DNA from: Margaritifera margaritifera
Taxonomy: Eukaryota > Mollusca > Bivalvia > Unionida > Margaritiferidae
DNA: 64,000 bases
Direction of reading: 5' to 3'
Assembly: GCA_029931535.1 (NCBI GenBank)
Contig: JAQPZY010001250.1
Location: forward strand, 1,302,001-1,366,000
Below the pieces are notes generated by a model that saw only the letters and a list, made by a program, of their open reading frames with translations, made no database searches and had not been told where the DNA came from. Of this stretch, positions 12,027-24,542 are shown in pieces (the first letter of the stretch is position 1; each line of letters begins with the position of its first letter). A program made the translations under genes and the position numbers.

Positions 12027-13378
12027 TATAGTAATGTCGTATAGTAATGTCGTATAGTAATGTCTTATAGTAATGTCGTATAGTAATGTCGTATAGTAAT
12101 GTCTTATAGTAATGTCTTATAGTAATGTCGTATAGTAATGTCGTATAGTACTGTTGTATAGTAATGTCGTATAGTAATGTCGTATAGTAATGTCGTATAT
12201 TAATGTCTTATAGTAATGTCGTATAGTAATGTCTTATAGCAATGTCGTATAGTAATGTCTTATAGTAATGTCGTATAGTAATGTCGTATAGTAATGTCGT
12301 ATAGTAATGTCTTATAGTAATGTCTTATAGTAATGTCTTATAGTAATGTCGTATAGTACTGTTGTATAGTAATGTCTTATAGTAATGTCTTATAGTAATG
12401 TCGTATATTAATGTCTTATAGTAATGTCGTATAGTAATGTCTTATAGTAATGTCGTATAGTAATGTCGTATAGTACTGTTGTATAGTAATGTCGTATAGT
12501 AATGTCTTATAGTAATGTCGTATAGTAATGTCTTATAGTAATGTCGTATAGTAATGTCTTATAGTAATGTCTTATAGTAATGTCTTATAGTAATGTCGTA
12601 TAGTAATGTCGTATAGTAATGTCGTATAGTAATGTCTTATAGTAATGTCTTATAGTAATGTCTTATAGTAATGTCGTATAGTAATGTCTTATAGTAATGT
12701 CGTATAGTAATGTCTTATAGTAATGTCTTATAGTAATGTCTTATAGTAATGTCTTATAGTAATGTCGTATAGTAATGTCGTATAGTAATGTCTTATAGTA
12801 ATGTCGTATAGTAATGTCTTATAGTAATGTCTTATAGTAATGTCGTATAGTAATGTCGTATAGTAATGTCTTATAGTAATGTCGTATAGTAATGTCTTAT
12901 AGTAATGTCTTATAGTAATGTCTTATAGTAATGTCTTATAGTAATGTCTTATAGTAATGTCTTATAGTAATGTCGTATAGTAATGTCTTATAGTAATGTC
13001 GTATAGTAATGTCGTATAGTAATGTCGTATAGTAATGTCTTATAGTAATGTCGTATAGTAATGTCGTATAGTAATGTCTTATAGTGATGTCTTATAGTAA
13101 TGTCTTATAGTAATGTCTTATAGTAATGTCTTATAGTAATGTCTTATAGTAATGTCGTATAGTAATGTCTTATAGTAATGTCTTATAGTAATGTCGTATA
13201 GTAATGTCGTATAGTAATGTCTTATAGTAATGTCGTATAGTAATGTCGTATAGTAATGTCTTATAGTAATGTCTTATAGTAATGTTATATAGTAATGTCT
13301 TATAGTAATGTCGTATAGTAATGTCTTATAGTAATGTCGTATAGTAATGTCGTATAGTAATGTCTTATAGTAATGTCG
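12027..13378. repeat. 13-bp minisatellite, about 104 units
   Basis: The unit is TATAGTAATGTCK, where the last base is G or T. From 12027 to 13378 is 1352 bp, exactly 104 times 13, and the phase is unbroken where I checked it (for example at 12963), so few or no indels are present. Rare variant units (TATAGTACTGTTG, TATATTAATGTCT) recur two or three times in the first third, showing that blocks of units were duplicated. Each unit carries TAG and TAA, so it is not coding on this strand. Confidence 0.97.
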
Positions 13379-13379
13379 A

Positions 13380-15285
13380 TTTGACCGTACAGTTCAATAT
13401 AATAAACATTTACACTCTTAACTCTCGAACTTTGAAAACGAACCCATAATTGAAACTGTGAAAATGTTTAATTCAATAATAACTTTAAGCACGACCCTGC
13501 ATTTTCTTTCCCCATTGGCATAAATTTACATTCTCTAAAATTATTAGAAAAGGACTGTACAGAATTTCTCCCTTTTAAGGAGTTTTCTTTGCGTAGAAGA
13601 TTATGTCATTTTCTCTTAGATAATTAATTTCCTAAGATGTGAAAAGTACTGAGAAGTTCATGTCTATCGTCTCCCTTAATCTTGATATAACATAGTAAGA
13701 ATTTAAGAACTGATTGTCAATTTTCTTGTGTTCATCGAAGTAAGAACATGACGGTAAAGGCCAAAATTGTTTGAATCCACGTAGCTTAAACGCATAGCTT
13801 CAGATCTTAAAAACAATAAAAGTAATTTTTCAAATGCTTATTGAATTTACATTTTTGAAATCAATTATGAAATGTAATTCCTTCTTTCAAATTCATCAAA
13901 TTGTACATTTTTGCTGAAATTTTTCTCATAAATTATATTGAAAACATGAAATTTATGTCCAAATACAAATTATCCCAACAAGTTTCCCACGGTATGGTTC
14001 AAACAAGTGCTCCATTGAACTCCTTCGCACTATTAGTTCAGTTTGAAAATGAACTGATAGTTATTCAATGTGCTGTTTGCCATGAAACAGCAGATGAAAG
14101 AATATTGTTTGAAGTATATGTCAGTGAGTTATTAGCAGACGTACATGGGAAGGAACTGGAAATATCCCACTTCGGAATAAGGTCAAGACCGGGATCGTTT
14201 GAAGTCGGCACCTTTCTACTGTTGAAAGGAGTTTACGAATTATCACTAGAGCCTGTTCTTAGGGTTAAATGGGTTGCACTTATATTTTGCTTTTGCATTG
14301 TGGAACATGCGCACGAATAGCTTCTGTAGGCCCTGAGATTGCCAGAGACTAAAAATAAATCTAGGTCACAAGTAGTTCCCTGCAGATTGTATCTCTCTTA
14401 GCGGCTGACATAGCACGCCACCAACATGATTTATACAGGTATGCACGCAAAATTGTTGACGTCATGTGATGTGTTTTATCCAATGAGTGTTCAGCTCTAG
14501 TGTTAAAAGCTTGAATATTGTAATGATATAATAATAATAATAAATACTGTATTTACTGAGGGTAACAAAGTTAGTATACACAAGTCTTTACTGATAACGT
14601 CATCAATACAAATATAACAGAAAAACAACTATCTGGACAGATACGAAACTAATCAGAGTCGGAAATAACATTCATAGTAAATGTATGGTCCCTTGGGAAA
14701 GAAATATCAAGAATCAATTGTTTAGCTTAAAACTAGCAACGATAGGTACTAGTCTTTCTTATGCAAAATACAAAAGTCAATACACACACGTCATTATTTG
14801 ATGAACACGTAGAAAATTACCATGAGATTTGCAAAATTGTATGACTAGACAAAATTTAACATAAAAAGAAAGTGATGCCGAGTTAAGAATGGCAAAGAAT
14901 CTATTAGCAAAGTGATCAATATTGGGTGAATTAATTTAACGTCAATACAATGACTGAAGTACACGTAATGTCAAAATGAAAAGAAATCAGTGATAATAAA
15001 ATTAATTATTGACTTATTTCATGTGTGAGCTATTGTTTCAGTATATGATGACAAATACTGATATTGGATGAGTAACGAATTTTAACTGGCAACTGATTTC
15101 TTTGCACTGCAGCTGAGTACAATTTCTTTTTGGGAGGGGAGGGGGTTATTATAACATTTTGTGTTTCATAACCTGTATTGATCACCCTGGGCAGCACTTC
15201 TCAAGTGGTAGGATTTTGAGTCACTTATTGACTTCAAATTTTCTGTCAAATATGTTGGTGACTTTCCTTGTATACATTTATAACC
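13380..15285. other. No gene seen
   Basis: AT-rich spacer. The longest open frame (139 codons, 13901-14320, plus) has no recognisable motif and no splice or family support. An (ATA)n tract lies near 14526-14545. I see nothing else. Confidence 0.5.
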
Positions 15286-15918
15286 AAGTAGATACATATG
15301 ATATTTGATTCGATACATATGATATTTGATTCGATATATGATATTTGATTCGATACATATGATATCTGATTCGATACATATGATATTTGATTCTATACAT
15401 ATGATATCTGATTCGATACATATGATATTTGATTCGATACATATGATATTTGATTCGATACATATGACATCTGATTCGATACATATGATATCTGATTCGA
15501 TACATATTATATTTGATTCAATACATATGATATATGATTCAATACATATGATATTTGATCCATACATATGATATTTGATTCAATACATGTGATATTTGAT
15601 TCGATACATTCTGATATTTGATTCGATACATATGATATCTGATTCGATACATATGATATTTGATTCAATACATATGGTATTTGATTCGATACATATGATA
15701 TTTGATCCATACATATGCTACTTGATTCGATACATATTATATTTGATCCATACATATGATATTTGATTCGATACATATGATATTTGATTCCATACATAAG
15801 ATATTTGATTCAATACATATGATATTTGATTTGATACATATGATATTTGATTCCATACATATGATATTTGATTCCATACATATGATATTTGTTTCCAAAC
15901 ATATGATATTTGATTCGA
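15286..15918. repeat. 21-bp satellite array, about 30 units
   Basis: The unit is 21 bp and centres on GATACATATGATATTTGATT, with NdeI-like CATATG in most copies. Because the unit is a multiple of three and lacks stops in some frames, it opens heptapeptide frames on both strands (DSIHMIF, NIICIES, YHMYRIK). Units differ by point changes and a few small deletions (near 15330, 15560, 15700 and 15750). It abuts the truncated 3' end of the LINE relic that follows. Confidence 0.97.
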
Positions 15919-15939
15919 TTAGTAATTGTCACCCATCTT

Positions 15940-17215
15940 AATTCTTTAAAAAGAAGACCAGATTGCGGTAGATGGTTAACCTCAACTACAAGCCAAACTA
16001 CTCTTTTTTAAATTTGAAGAGGTTTATCTTTAGTGTTGTTACTCCATACTTACTATATAACAATATTCAAACACGGGTAAAATATAACCATTATAAAACA
16101 GTTTGATAAATTATAAATTTATGAACTTTTTCAGTTTGGACAAGAAATAAATTCGTGCTGAAACAACAGCACATATTTGATCAATATGATTGGTGCATTG
16201 TAAATGAGGGCCAAACTCTCACTCCTAGAAAGTTTTCACATTAAGATCTTTCTATATCATTTAAGCCAATTTTGAAACATAAGTAACAATTTTGAGATGC
16301 ATGTCTTTGCCTAGTTCCAACTACCATAGATTTACTTATGTCACAGTTTATGAGCATTATGCTATTTGCACACAATTTTTCAATCTTTTTCAGGTTATGC
16401 TGTAGTACAGTTTGTACTTGAGAGACTAATTTTGCTGTTGTTTCATCAGCATGCAAAAAGAAGAGGTCCTAGTACTGATCCATGTGAAACACCATATTTA
16501 ACATGAACATTCCCAGATTTATTACCGTATATACTCGCGTATAATCCGGGTCCAAATGCAAACAACATAGACCCTGATCTCCCGGCGCATTATGCGACGG
16601 CAGATCTTGGTCTGTGCAGTTGGTATGCGATTATACGCGAGTATATACGGTATTTCCTAAATGCACTTGTTGCTTTCTGACATCTATAAAAATGATGTCA
16701 AAACATTTCGGTGCATTTTATCACATACATAAATTTCAAGTTTTGACAGAGAGGTTTATTATTGACAACATCCAAGATCTTTTTAAGACCTAAAAAGACA
16801 ATACAATTCACATTCCCATCATTATTTTTTGTAAACTATTGAACAGTGATATATAAAACGGCAGTCTGACAGGAGTGTTTAGGTCTAAAACTAGACTGGC
16901 AAGGATGTACAGTATTATACTTGGTATTACGATCATATAACTGTTTGGAAATCTGCTTTTCAAATAATTTGGACAGTGTGTGTAAGAGAAATTGGTCTGT
17001 AATTTGTTTCATTAGTCTTATTACCAATTTTCTGCACTGGTATAATCATATCATTTTTCAATTTCTGAAGAAATTGTCCTCAATCGTTTACTGTATTGAA
17101 AATGTATGTCAAAGAAAACATTATGGCTGGTGCACTTAGATTCAAAATATGGGGCCCAGTAATGTCGTTACCTGTAGATTTATTTATATTCATTCTCTGG
17201 GAAATTGCGTTTCAT
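15940..17215 (-). pseudogene. Non-LTR retrotransposon reverse transcriptase relic
   Basis: Read on the minus strand from 17215 down: MNINKSTGNDITGPHILNLS, then IIPVQKIGNKTNETNYRPIS, LSKLFEKQISKQLYD and HPCQSSFRPKHSCQTAVLY (RT motifs 1-3), a decayed DLKK-type motif A region near 16790, VKYGVSHGS near 16490 and HADETTAKLV near 16450 in place of the usual ADD box. It ends with a thumb-like region (ENFLGVRVWPSFTMHQ). Frameshifts, stops and small deletions are frequent. A MITE sits inside it (16523-16652). The 3' end runs directly into the 21-bp satellite. The clade is not determined. Confidence 0.85.
16523..16652 (-). mobile_element. Dumbbell MITE copy 1, short form (130 bp)
   Basis: The ends are inverted repeats beginning TACCGTATATACTCGCGTAT. 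The inside holds one imperfect hairpin, ACATAGACCCTGATCTCCCG against CGGCAGATCTTGGTCTGTGC. Compared with the 221-bp copies at 27053 and 44436, its left half matches hairpin B and its right half hairpin A, so the middle was lost. It is inserted in the LINE relic. TA flanks the element, but TA can also be read as part of the inverted repeat. Confidence 0.88.
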
Positions 17216-17395
17216 AAAGGCAGTAACGGAGGGGGAAACTCAGAGACTTCGGCAAACCATAACTTCCCCAGCCCACCACCACCGCAACCAGTATTCAATA
17301 ACTTTTGTTTTAGACATTTAACAAAATTTCACAAATAAAGTGGAGGTAGAGACGAGAAAATGTTATTCTACGCACAGTCACCTTGCTATTTTCAC

Positions 17396-17400
<5 letters not shown>

Positions 17401-17440
<40 letters not shown>
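17401..17440. repeat. (TC)n microsatellite
   Basis: Twenty uninterrupted TC units. Confidence 0.96.
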
Positions 17441-17442
<2 letters not shown>

Positions 17443-17708
17443 GCTATTATAAATAGGATCAAAACCCACTATCCTATGATCATTTGGAGGATATATATGT
17501 ACCATGAATTCCTGAACAACGTTTTCCCCGACAAGTGAGATGACGACAGGACAACGTGGTGCCAGTTTAATGTGCTGTAGGAGGGGATCCTCACAGAATC
17601 GCCAATCCCGCAGGACCGTTTTACACATTGGACAGTATACAGTATCACAAGAGTCTGGAATATGAAATGAAAATTAGCATGCCTATTTGTATGAGATGTC
17701 TGTACTTG

Positions 17709-17887
17709 CACACACACACACACACAGAGAAAAAAAAAAATATATATATATATATTTGTGTGTGTGTGTGTGTGTGCAAGTACAGATATATATATACATA
17801 TATATGTGTGTATATGTATGTATCTGTGTGTAATATAAATATGATATTATATATATATATGTGTGTGTGTATGTATGTATCTGTGTG

Positions 17888-17968
<81 letters not shown>
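17709..17968. repeat. (CA)n/(GT)n/(TA)n compound microsatellite
   Basis: CA repeats, A-run, TA, GT and mixed TATG/TGTG blocks lead into a long (TA)n tract (about 17889-17968). A 60-bp block with TATGTATGTATCTGTGTGTA occurs twice (about 17814 and 17868), so part of the tract was duplicated. Confidence 0.95.
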
Positions 17969-17973
<5 letters not shown>

Positions 17974-17979
17974 TCACTG

Positions 17980-19763
17980 ATGAATTATATAATGTATAAT
18001 GCGAGAATTTAAATGAAGTGAGGCAGATTTTTTTTCAGGCTGTGATCCACATTTCCGTCCATATAACTACCGATTTATAAACTGAATTAAATATAAGCGG
18101 ATATGATATACATCTCTTGACATGAGTCAGCGGATTAAACATTGAGCAAATTAGGTTCCTTTAAAGGAGCCATAACAACTGTGAATGTTGTTGATATAAA
18201 ATTGATCACACGAAGACACCATAAAAGTTTGAACATGTTCTTGCTGAACATGTTTGAAGGTTGCGGATCTAATTGAGAAAGGAGTCGATATTATAATTTT
18301 ATTCAAAAGTGTCAATAACAGTCTACAATGTTGTAAGTTTCGAGTTGTAGTATAACATGTTTGTACTGTATGTGTAATGAAATGTTAAGTGAGCAATAGA
18401 GCCTTTAGATTAAAAAAAAAACGAATACACATTTGAAATAAGCAAAACGTTCTGTTCTTTTACAACAAAATATTTCAGACTGATGTATGACTCTATTTAG
18501 AAGGGTAAGACATTATTCAGAAAAGTAATTATTGTAATAGATTGAAACTTTTAAAATAAAAATTTTAAATCGAAATTAACAATCCGGAAAATAGAGAGAT
18601 CTTTCTGCACCGATTCATGTAACTTTCTGCAAATTATCAAAATATAAAAATACGTGTGTCACCGTGACTGGCAATACTACTTTGTACCAACCTTGGGGCA
18701 TAGTCATGAGAGGTTGAGATCGCTAGCTAATTGATTAGGTCAAAGGGTGGGGTTTTGGGGGTGGGGATGGTGGGTTATATACCGCCTATGCGTGTATGTG
18801 GTGATTGTCAAGACCGGTGAAAAGAGAAAATGACTTATTGACATACCTTGGTTATGTGTATGTATCTCTCTCCATTTACGAAGAATGGGTTTTGATATAC
18901 ACGATACTGATGAAGTCAACTAGGCGCCGCACGATAATAATCTTGTATAATATCCCTACGTTTCTCAATCTTGAAGGCATTAGTGCATTTCAAGATCTCT
19001 ATAACTACGTAGCCAATCAGATTCTGACGTTAACATCTGTAATACATGAACGCTAGATATACAATTAATTTGAACCAAACCATACTGGTTTATACAGTCT
19101 TGCATAGGAGTTCGCCACGTTTGTATTCTATTTCAAAGCAGTAGATGAAGGATTTACGCACAATATTTTGCACACAATAAATAAGACTTGCCTCATGAAC
19201 ATTTCACCCTACTGAGTAACAACTAAAGTCTGTACAACGAGAATACAGTGTAGTGTACGTGTCAAAAACGGCATAAAATTTCAGGATAGTGCAAACTCAG
19301 AAAAATGCACTTCTTGCAGTTTCTGGCAGAATATTGCATGCTATGATCGTTACCGTTCCGTACAATACAAACGTGGTGGATCTCACTTCCGCACTAGGTC
19401 GTTAATCGTTCCATTGGGCCTCCGAAATAGGAACACTGTTATAATATTAAAACCTGGATGGATGGATTCTATGCATTATTGTTGTCGAGCTGTCGTTTAA
19501 GAACCTGAAGCCTCATGTTGATTTTAGCATGACACATTCTTCTAGACTATGCCAGCACATTCGGAATCCGAAGACTAAAGGTTCTAAAACTACAACAACG
19601 ATAATGCATAAACCCCTTCATTCAGTTTCTAATAAGTTTATTATACTAAATAAACTACGACTATAAGATAAGAAACCGAACAAGCGCCTTCGAGAAGCAA
19701 CGTGTGATATGACGTATAGTGGCTTCCCCGACTACATCATTCAAATGGGCTCACTGGGAGTGG
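17980..19763. other. No gene seen
   Basis: AT-rich spacer with a short perfect-looking stem (AACATGTTC ... GAACATGTT near 18233-18253). There is no coding or RNA-gene homology. Confidence 0.5.
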
Positions 19764-20086
19764 TTAAAATGAGCTTGAAATTGTGAGGAAAGTCGTGAAG
19801 AATTCAGCTTTGCGATAACAAATAATCTTGCTGATAAATAGTAAAGCTAGAGGAAGGTCATTGGAAAAGAGCTGGATGAACCTGATTCCGTTTTGCCTGG
19901 TAGATTTCAAAACTTGCAACTGAATATGTTCTGCTACCGTTGCATACAATATGGTCCAATTTCTTTCATATTTATTCTGGCCTCCAATATGGTTCTTATC
20001 TTTTACTATTATTCCTTTGAACACATACTTGCTCATAAAGTCATCCACTGCGACAATAAAATACTCTGGTTCTCCTGGCTCATACC
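19764..20086 (-). CDS. Exon-like open segment, unrecognised (discoidin-like pattern?)
   Basis: On the minus strand a good 3' splice acceptor (ccatttttag) precedes an open frame reading YEPGEPEYFIVAVDDFMSKY, then VFKGIIVKDKNHIGGQNKYE and NWTILYATVAEH. The pattern (hydrophobic D, then a V/I-rich strand, then NW..LYAT) is weakly like a discoidin (F5/8 type C) strand pair. The frame runs about 106 codons to a stop, with no clear donor site. I cannot confirm the family. It could be a decayed exon or chance. Confidence 0.22.
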
Positions 20087-20199
20087 CTAAAAATGGAACA
20101 CGATTTCAAACCGGAACTTAATTAGTAACCCTTTTGGTGCTTGAAAACAATGGGATGGGTGTGCAATATCCAAATATCATTCTCCGTTATTGGCTTTTT

Positions 20200-22881
20200 G
20201 TTACACCACCGAACCTATACCTATCCAATCCATCTCCACTTACGCTATTTAATGGTGTCAGATATGGGTTTCTGTTGTGTTCTTAACCATAACTCTTGGT
20301 TGGGGATTCGGTCTGGCCATCTGACGTGCAGGGTCTGTCGGAGACAAGTATTGACGAAGACTTGCAGCTTATGTTCCAAGTTCTTTTTGTGTCTCCAGGT
20401 CTTTGCCCCATAGAGCAGTTCTGATTTGACGCTGGAGTTGATCAGTCTAAGCTTTGTTTTCAGGTGGATGTTATCATTCGCCAAGACAGGTCTTAGAGTG
20501 GTAAAGGCATGGCGTGCCTTGGCAATCCTGGCCTTGACGTCCTCATCTGTTCCTCCTGTCTAGTTCAGAATCCTGCCAAAGTATGTGAATTTGTCAACAT
20601 TCTCAATGGTTTGTCCCACTAAGAGAGTAGGTGCATCCTGGTTTGTATTGACTCGCAGACATTTTGTCTTATCGACATTGATCAACAGAACGGTAGTTCG
20701 GGCTACGGTATGGAGGCTCTCTGTCTTTAATTGAATGTGCTGGAGTGTATGTGTGTGCAGCGGTCCAATATCATCTACAAAGTCCAGATCTTCCAGTTTT
20801 TGAGTCAAGGTTCATTGTATTCTTCGTGGTTGTCCATTGCCATCTTCATCACCCAGTCTATCACTAGTGAGAAGATCATCGGTGAAAGTAAGTATCCTTG
20901 CCTGACGCCAGTGTCAACAGAGAAAGAAGAAGACAAGTGTGTGTTGTGTATGACATGACAGGTTATGTCTTTGTTGAGGCAGTGGATAATCCCGAAATCT
21001 TCTCTGAGATCCCGTAGTACCTCAGGATTTTCCAGATGGTGCTTCTGGTCTGTACATGATCTCCAAAATCAGCCTTGTTCCGGCAGTTGCTTGGGAATCT
21101 TGGCAATGTCGCCCTCCCTCTTCTATTGCGGCACATCTTCATTGTCCCATATTTCTTGTAGAAAGTCATCCAAGGTGTCAGATGTATATTGTGGCATCTA
21201 CTTTTAAGGCCCCTAGTGGGATGTTGTCCGGACCAGGGGCTTTACCACTCTTGATTTTCCTGATTGCCTGAATGACCTCTTTCTTGGTAATGGGTCCCGT
21301 GTTGGTGCCCATATCCTCTCCCTCTTCAATGATGGGTGGGTTTTCCCCACGTGTACCCTTGTGCAAGCTGCTTAAATGTTCCTTCCACCTGTTGATCTGT
21401 TCTGCCGGTTTGCTCAGGATATTTCCATCCTTTCCGCGTTCAGGCTTGTTTGTGTTGGTTTTCCTCCCGGATAGTTGCCGTGTGATGTTCTAGAGGTTCT
21501 TCATGTCATTTATTTTTCCAGCTTTCTGTGCATCTGTGGAAAGTTTGTCGGCAAGTTTCCGCTTATCTTTCCTCACGCTCTTCTTGACTTCATTGTTTTT
21601 TTGTCTTGTATTCCTCCTGATGACTCTGTTTCTGAGCTCTGGTCTTTGCCTGTACAAATCCCTGATTGATTTCTCGCCTGTCTTCAGTCTTCTTAACTGT
21701 ATCTTCTGATAGCCAGCTCTTGAGCTTCCGTCTTCTGAATCCCAGCATCTCCTCACGGATTGACGTGAATGTGCTTTTGACTCGTTTATGCTTCTAATTC
21801 TGATCTCCAGTTTTGCCATCACCAACGCATAGTCTGAGCCAGCATCTGCTCCTTTAAGGCTCTCACGTCCATCAGAGTCCTCCTCCATCTGCGGCAGATA
21901 GCCAAGTGGTTGATCTAATTCTCTGTTGCTGAATCTGTGGATTTCCATGTAACCTTGTGGATCCTTTGATAGGGACAAACTGTCCCGCCAATCATTGGAT
22001 CGTTCAACCCACACAAGTTAGCAAAGAGCTCTCCGTTGTCATTCATCTCTCCTAGGCCCTCTTTACCCATGATGAGTTCCCATCCGATGTTGTCGCTTCC
22101 CACTTTTGCATTCATGTCGCCCATCAAAAGTGTGACGTCTTTCTTTGGTACTCTGTCAAACAAGCTCTGCAGTTGCTTATAAAAATATTGCATGGCTTCC
22201 TGGTCTGCAAGGTTCGTTGGAGTAAAACACTCTACAATGGCTATCTTTCTGAACTTTGACTGGAAGCGGGCTGTCAAAATCCTCTCGCTGACTGGTTCCG
22301 ACTTAATCAGACTTCTTTTTGCTTTCTTGCTCAACATCAGTCCGACTTCATTACTGTGGTCGTCGTCCTCGTTGAGCGGTTCTGAGTAAAGGAGGAGCTT
22401 TCCTGATGCCAAGGTGATTTGGCCTGATGTTGTCCATCGAACCTCACTCAGTCTTAGAATCTCTAACCTGTACCTGTCCATCTCTTTGGCAACTTGTGCT
22501 GCTTTCCCTGTCTTGTACAGTGTTCTCACATTCCATGTCCCAATCCTTGTAACAGTCATGGGGGAAAGAAGATTTGTCGGCAAGTCAGCTCCCTCTCGGC
22601 TTCGTCTGGTCTGCTTCATACTCTCTCCCCTGGGTCTTTTCCGTTGATCCAATGAAGATTCTGCTGTGTTGCTTTCTGTGGCGTGACTTTTTTTATGTGG
22701 TGGGGATGCTAGCTCCTCGCATAACTCTCATCTTTTCTCTTCCGGGCATGGGACCGGCGACGGCGTCTTTTGGTTTCATTTTACTCGCCAATCCGAACAC
22801 AATATCTTCAACGTTCTCTGAAGAGAATCGAGCCATTTTTTTCTGAATGTTTTCGTCGTATTTGTTTCGAATTTTTGACAT
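20200..22881 (-). pseudogene. RTE-like LINE: endonuclease plus reverse transcriptase, broken
   Basis: The element is read from 22.9 kb downward. An upstream frame (MSKIRNKYDENIQKKMARFS, 22693-22881) precedes a 245-codon open frame with an apurinic-type endonuclease: GTWNVRTLYKTGKAA, LSEVRW, LLMGDMNAKVGSDN. The rest is in pieces: DYALVMAKLEIRIRSI (end of the nuclease), KKEVIQAIRKIKSGKAPGPD (start of RT), DVQ/HYGI-type palm remnants, GVRQGYLLSP, LEDLDFVDDIGPL (the FADD-type box, here FVDD), FTYFGRILN, LLYGAKTW and a C-terminal RIPNQELWLRTQQ. Several frameshifts and a missing stretch around the RT fingers and motif A (about 20980-21200) make it dead. The family is like RTE elements often annotated as craniofacial development protein 2-like. 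Confidence 0.92.
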
Positions 22882-22899
22882 ATATTGGTTACGTCATTC

Positions 22900-24540
22900 T
22901 TTAATTATCCTGTAAACAATGTGTAGGTAGTCGGTATTTAGTTTGTCATTTGGAAATTCTGGACATATTGACCAGTGAAATCGCTAGTTTCATTTAGCAT
23001 TACAAGTCAATCATTTCACATAGCATTTGAATCAGGCAGCTTGACATTTTCTGAATGAGTAAGAAAGAAGGTCTTGAGACATCTTAAGGGTCTGTTTCGT
23101 TGACATACAAACATAAAGTAGACAAATTGTCCTATCTTTGTTCCCACCTTCTTCAAAGATCAATAGGGTCAGGTATAGCATGTGTTGTAACAAAGATCGC
23201 ATCCGTACAATTACCTGGTTACAAACTTGTGTTACATGATATTGAAGCAAAACGTTTGTTGGTTTGGGGTTCGGGGTTGGCAAGAGAATCCATCAGGATT
23301 TTGTTTCCTTGAAGGAGCATACTGCATTGACTCGTGAGTACTCACAAACATACAACCGACAAAACTATTTCTCTTCTCTCAACCGCTTCCCAATCCATAT
23401 CCCCCGTCCAAAACCATTTAAGGGTCTGTGTTCTTTTGAAAACTCCCTTCATGATGAGATATCACCTGCAGGTAACAAACTTAAAGTGTTGTTGCTACCT
23501 ATTAGTAGCCTTCTTTATCTCATTGAAATTTCCGGCAAATATTTTCTGGTGTCTACACACACCGATCCGTTGTGATCTATGTCCCCCATTTATAATGAAA
23601 ATCTGCATTATTGAGCTTCAAAAAACTAACATAATTAAATATTTTGACCTAATAGATAAAACAAATTGACCTGACATCGGTCTTAGCAAAGGAATGCTAA
23701 ACAATATTTTGTTTGCTATTAACTATGTTCGTGAAGTACTTATCTGAAATGGTGATTTTCGTAGTCAAGACTGTTAGAGATTCAGTTAAATCATACGAAT
23801 GTCTGATCTCTATAAACTTTATTAGCGTGATGATCAGATATTTTGTCAAAAAGCTTTTATAAATGTGGTTTCTCTTATATTACGAAACATTTTAAAAATC
23901 ACCTACAACGTTGATTATTTTGGTTGGCATATATTGGTTTTGGTATTGAATTGAATTTGATGCGTCTGCAAAGTTTTCAAGAAGGCCATTCGAAACTCTG
24001 GAAAAGCCCATATTGCTGAAAAGATAGGTCCAGCGTTTTTCGAACAAAAACAAATCGACAAAAGGTATTGCGGAGGGAAAATTTATGCTTGGAGAAAAAG
24101 AAACAGATGTCAGACGAAGTTCTTTTAATTGCACATTTCTGAGTTTACAATGCAAACCAAGAATATGTGACCCATTAATCGTGGATTTCAGAAACGTGGA
24201 TAGTATCTCAGCTTTGAAGGGACTGAATTAATTACCTTCATGGAAGAAATCATCCATGCTCATTTGAAATGTTATCAATTGATCAATGGTTACTGTGGTC
24301 AATGGGCTCAAACTCCTCCTAATTAAAAATAAGAATATGAATGACCCTGACGGAAACACCCGAACTTTCGGAGATATCTATTACATATAACGTTATGGAC
24401 ATTGGCCGCCTCCCACCGAACACTCCGATATATTCATCGAAGTGAGAAGCAAAATGGCCTCCATTGCTTCTGTATTTAACTAGCCAAGCCTAGTCACGTG
24501 GCTTGACCTGTTGTCTGCATTTGGAATATCCAGTATAAGC
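22900..24540. other. No gene seen
   Basis: AT-rich spacer. Frames of 80-110 codons on both strands near 23.3-23.7 kb show no motif. I see no repeats of note. Confidence 0.5.
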
Positions 24541-24542
24541 AT

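Noticed and set aside
12027..13378. CRISPR-like array
   Set aside because: Units are directly adjacent with no unique spacers; it is a minisatellite in eukaryotic DNA.
13901..14320. 139-codon plus-strand ORF as a gene
   Set aside because: No motif, splice site or neighbour supports it; composition is unremarkable. Kept only as a note in the spacer entry.
15166..15797. Coding genes on both strands of the 21-bp array
   Set aside because: Open frames are a by-product of a 21-bp unit without stops; the frames overlap on both strands and end at the array edges.
17628..17999. ORFs over the 17.7-18.0 kb microsatellite
   Set aside because: They are simple-sequence translations on both strands.
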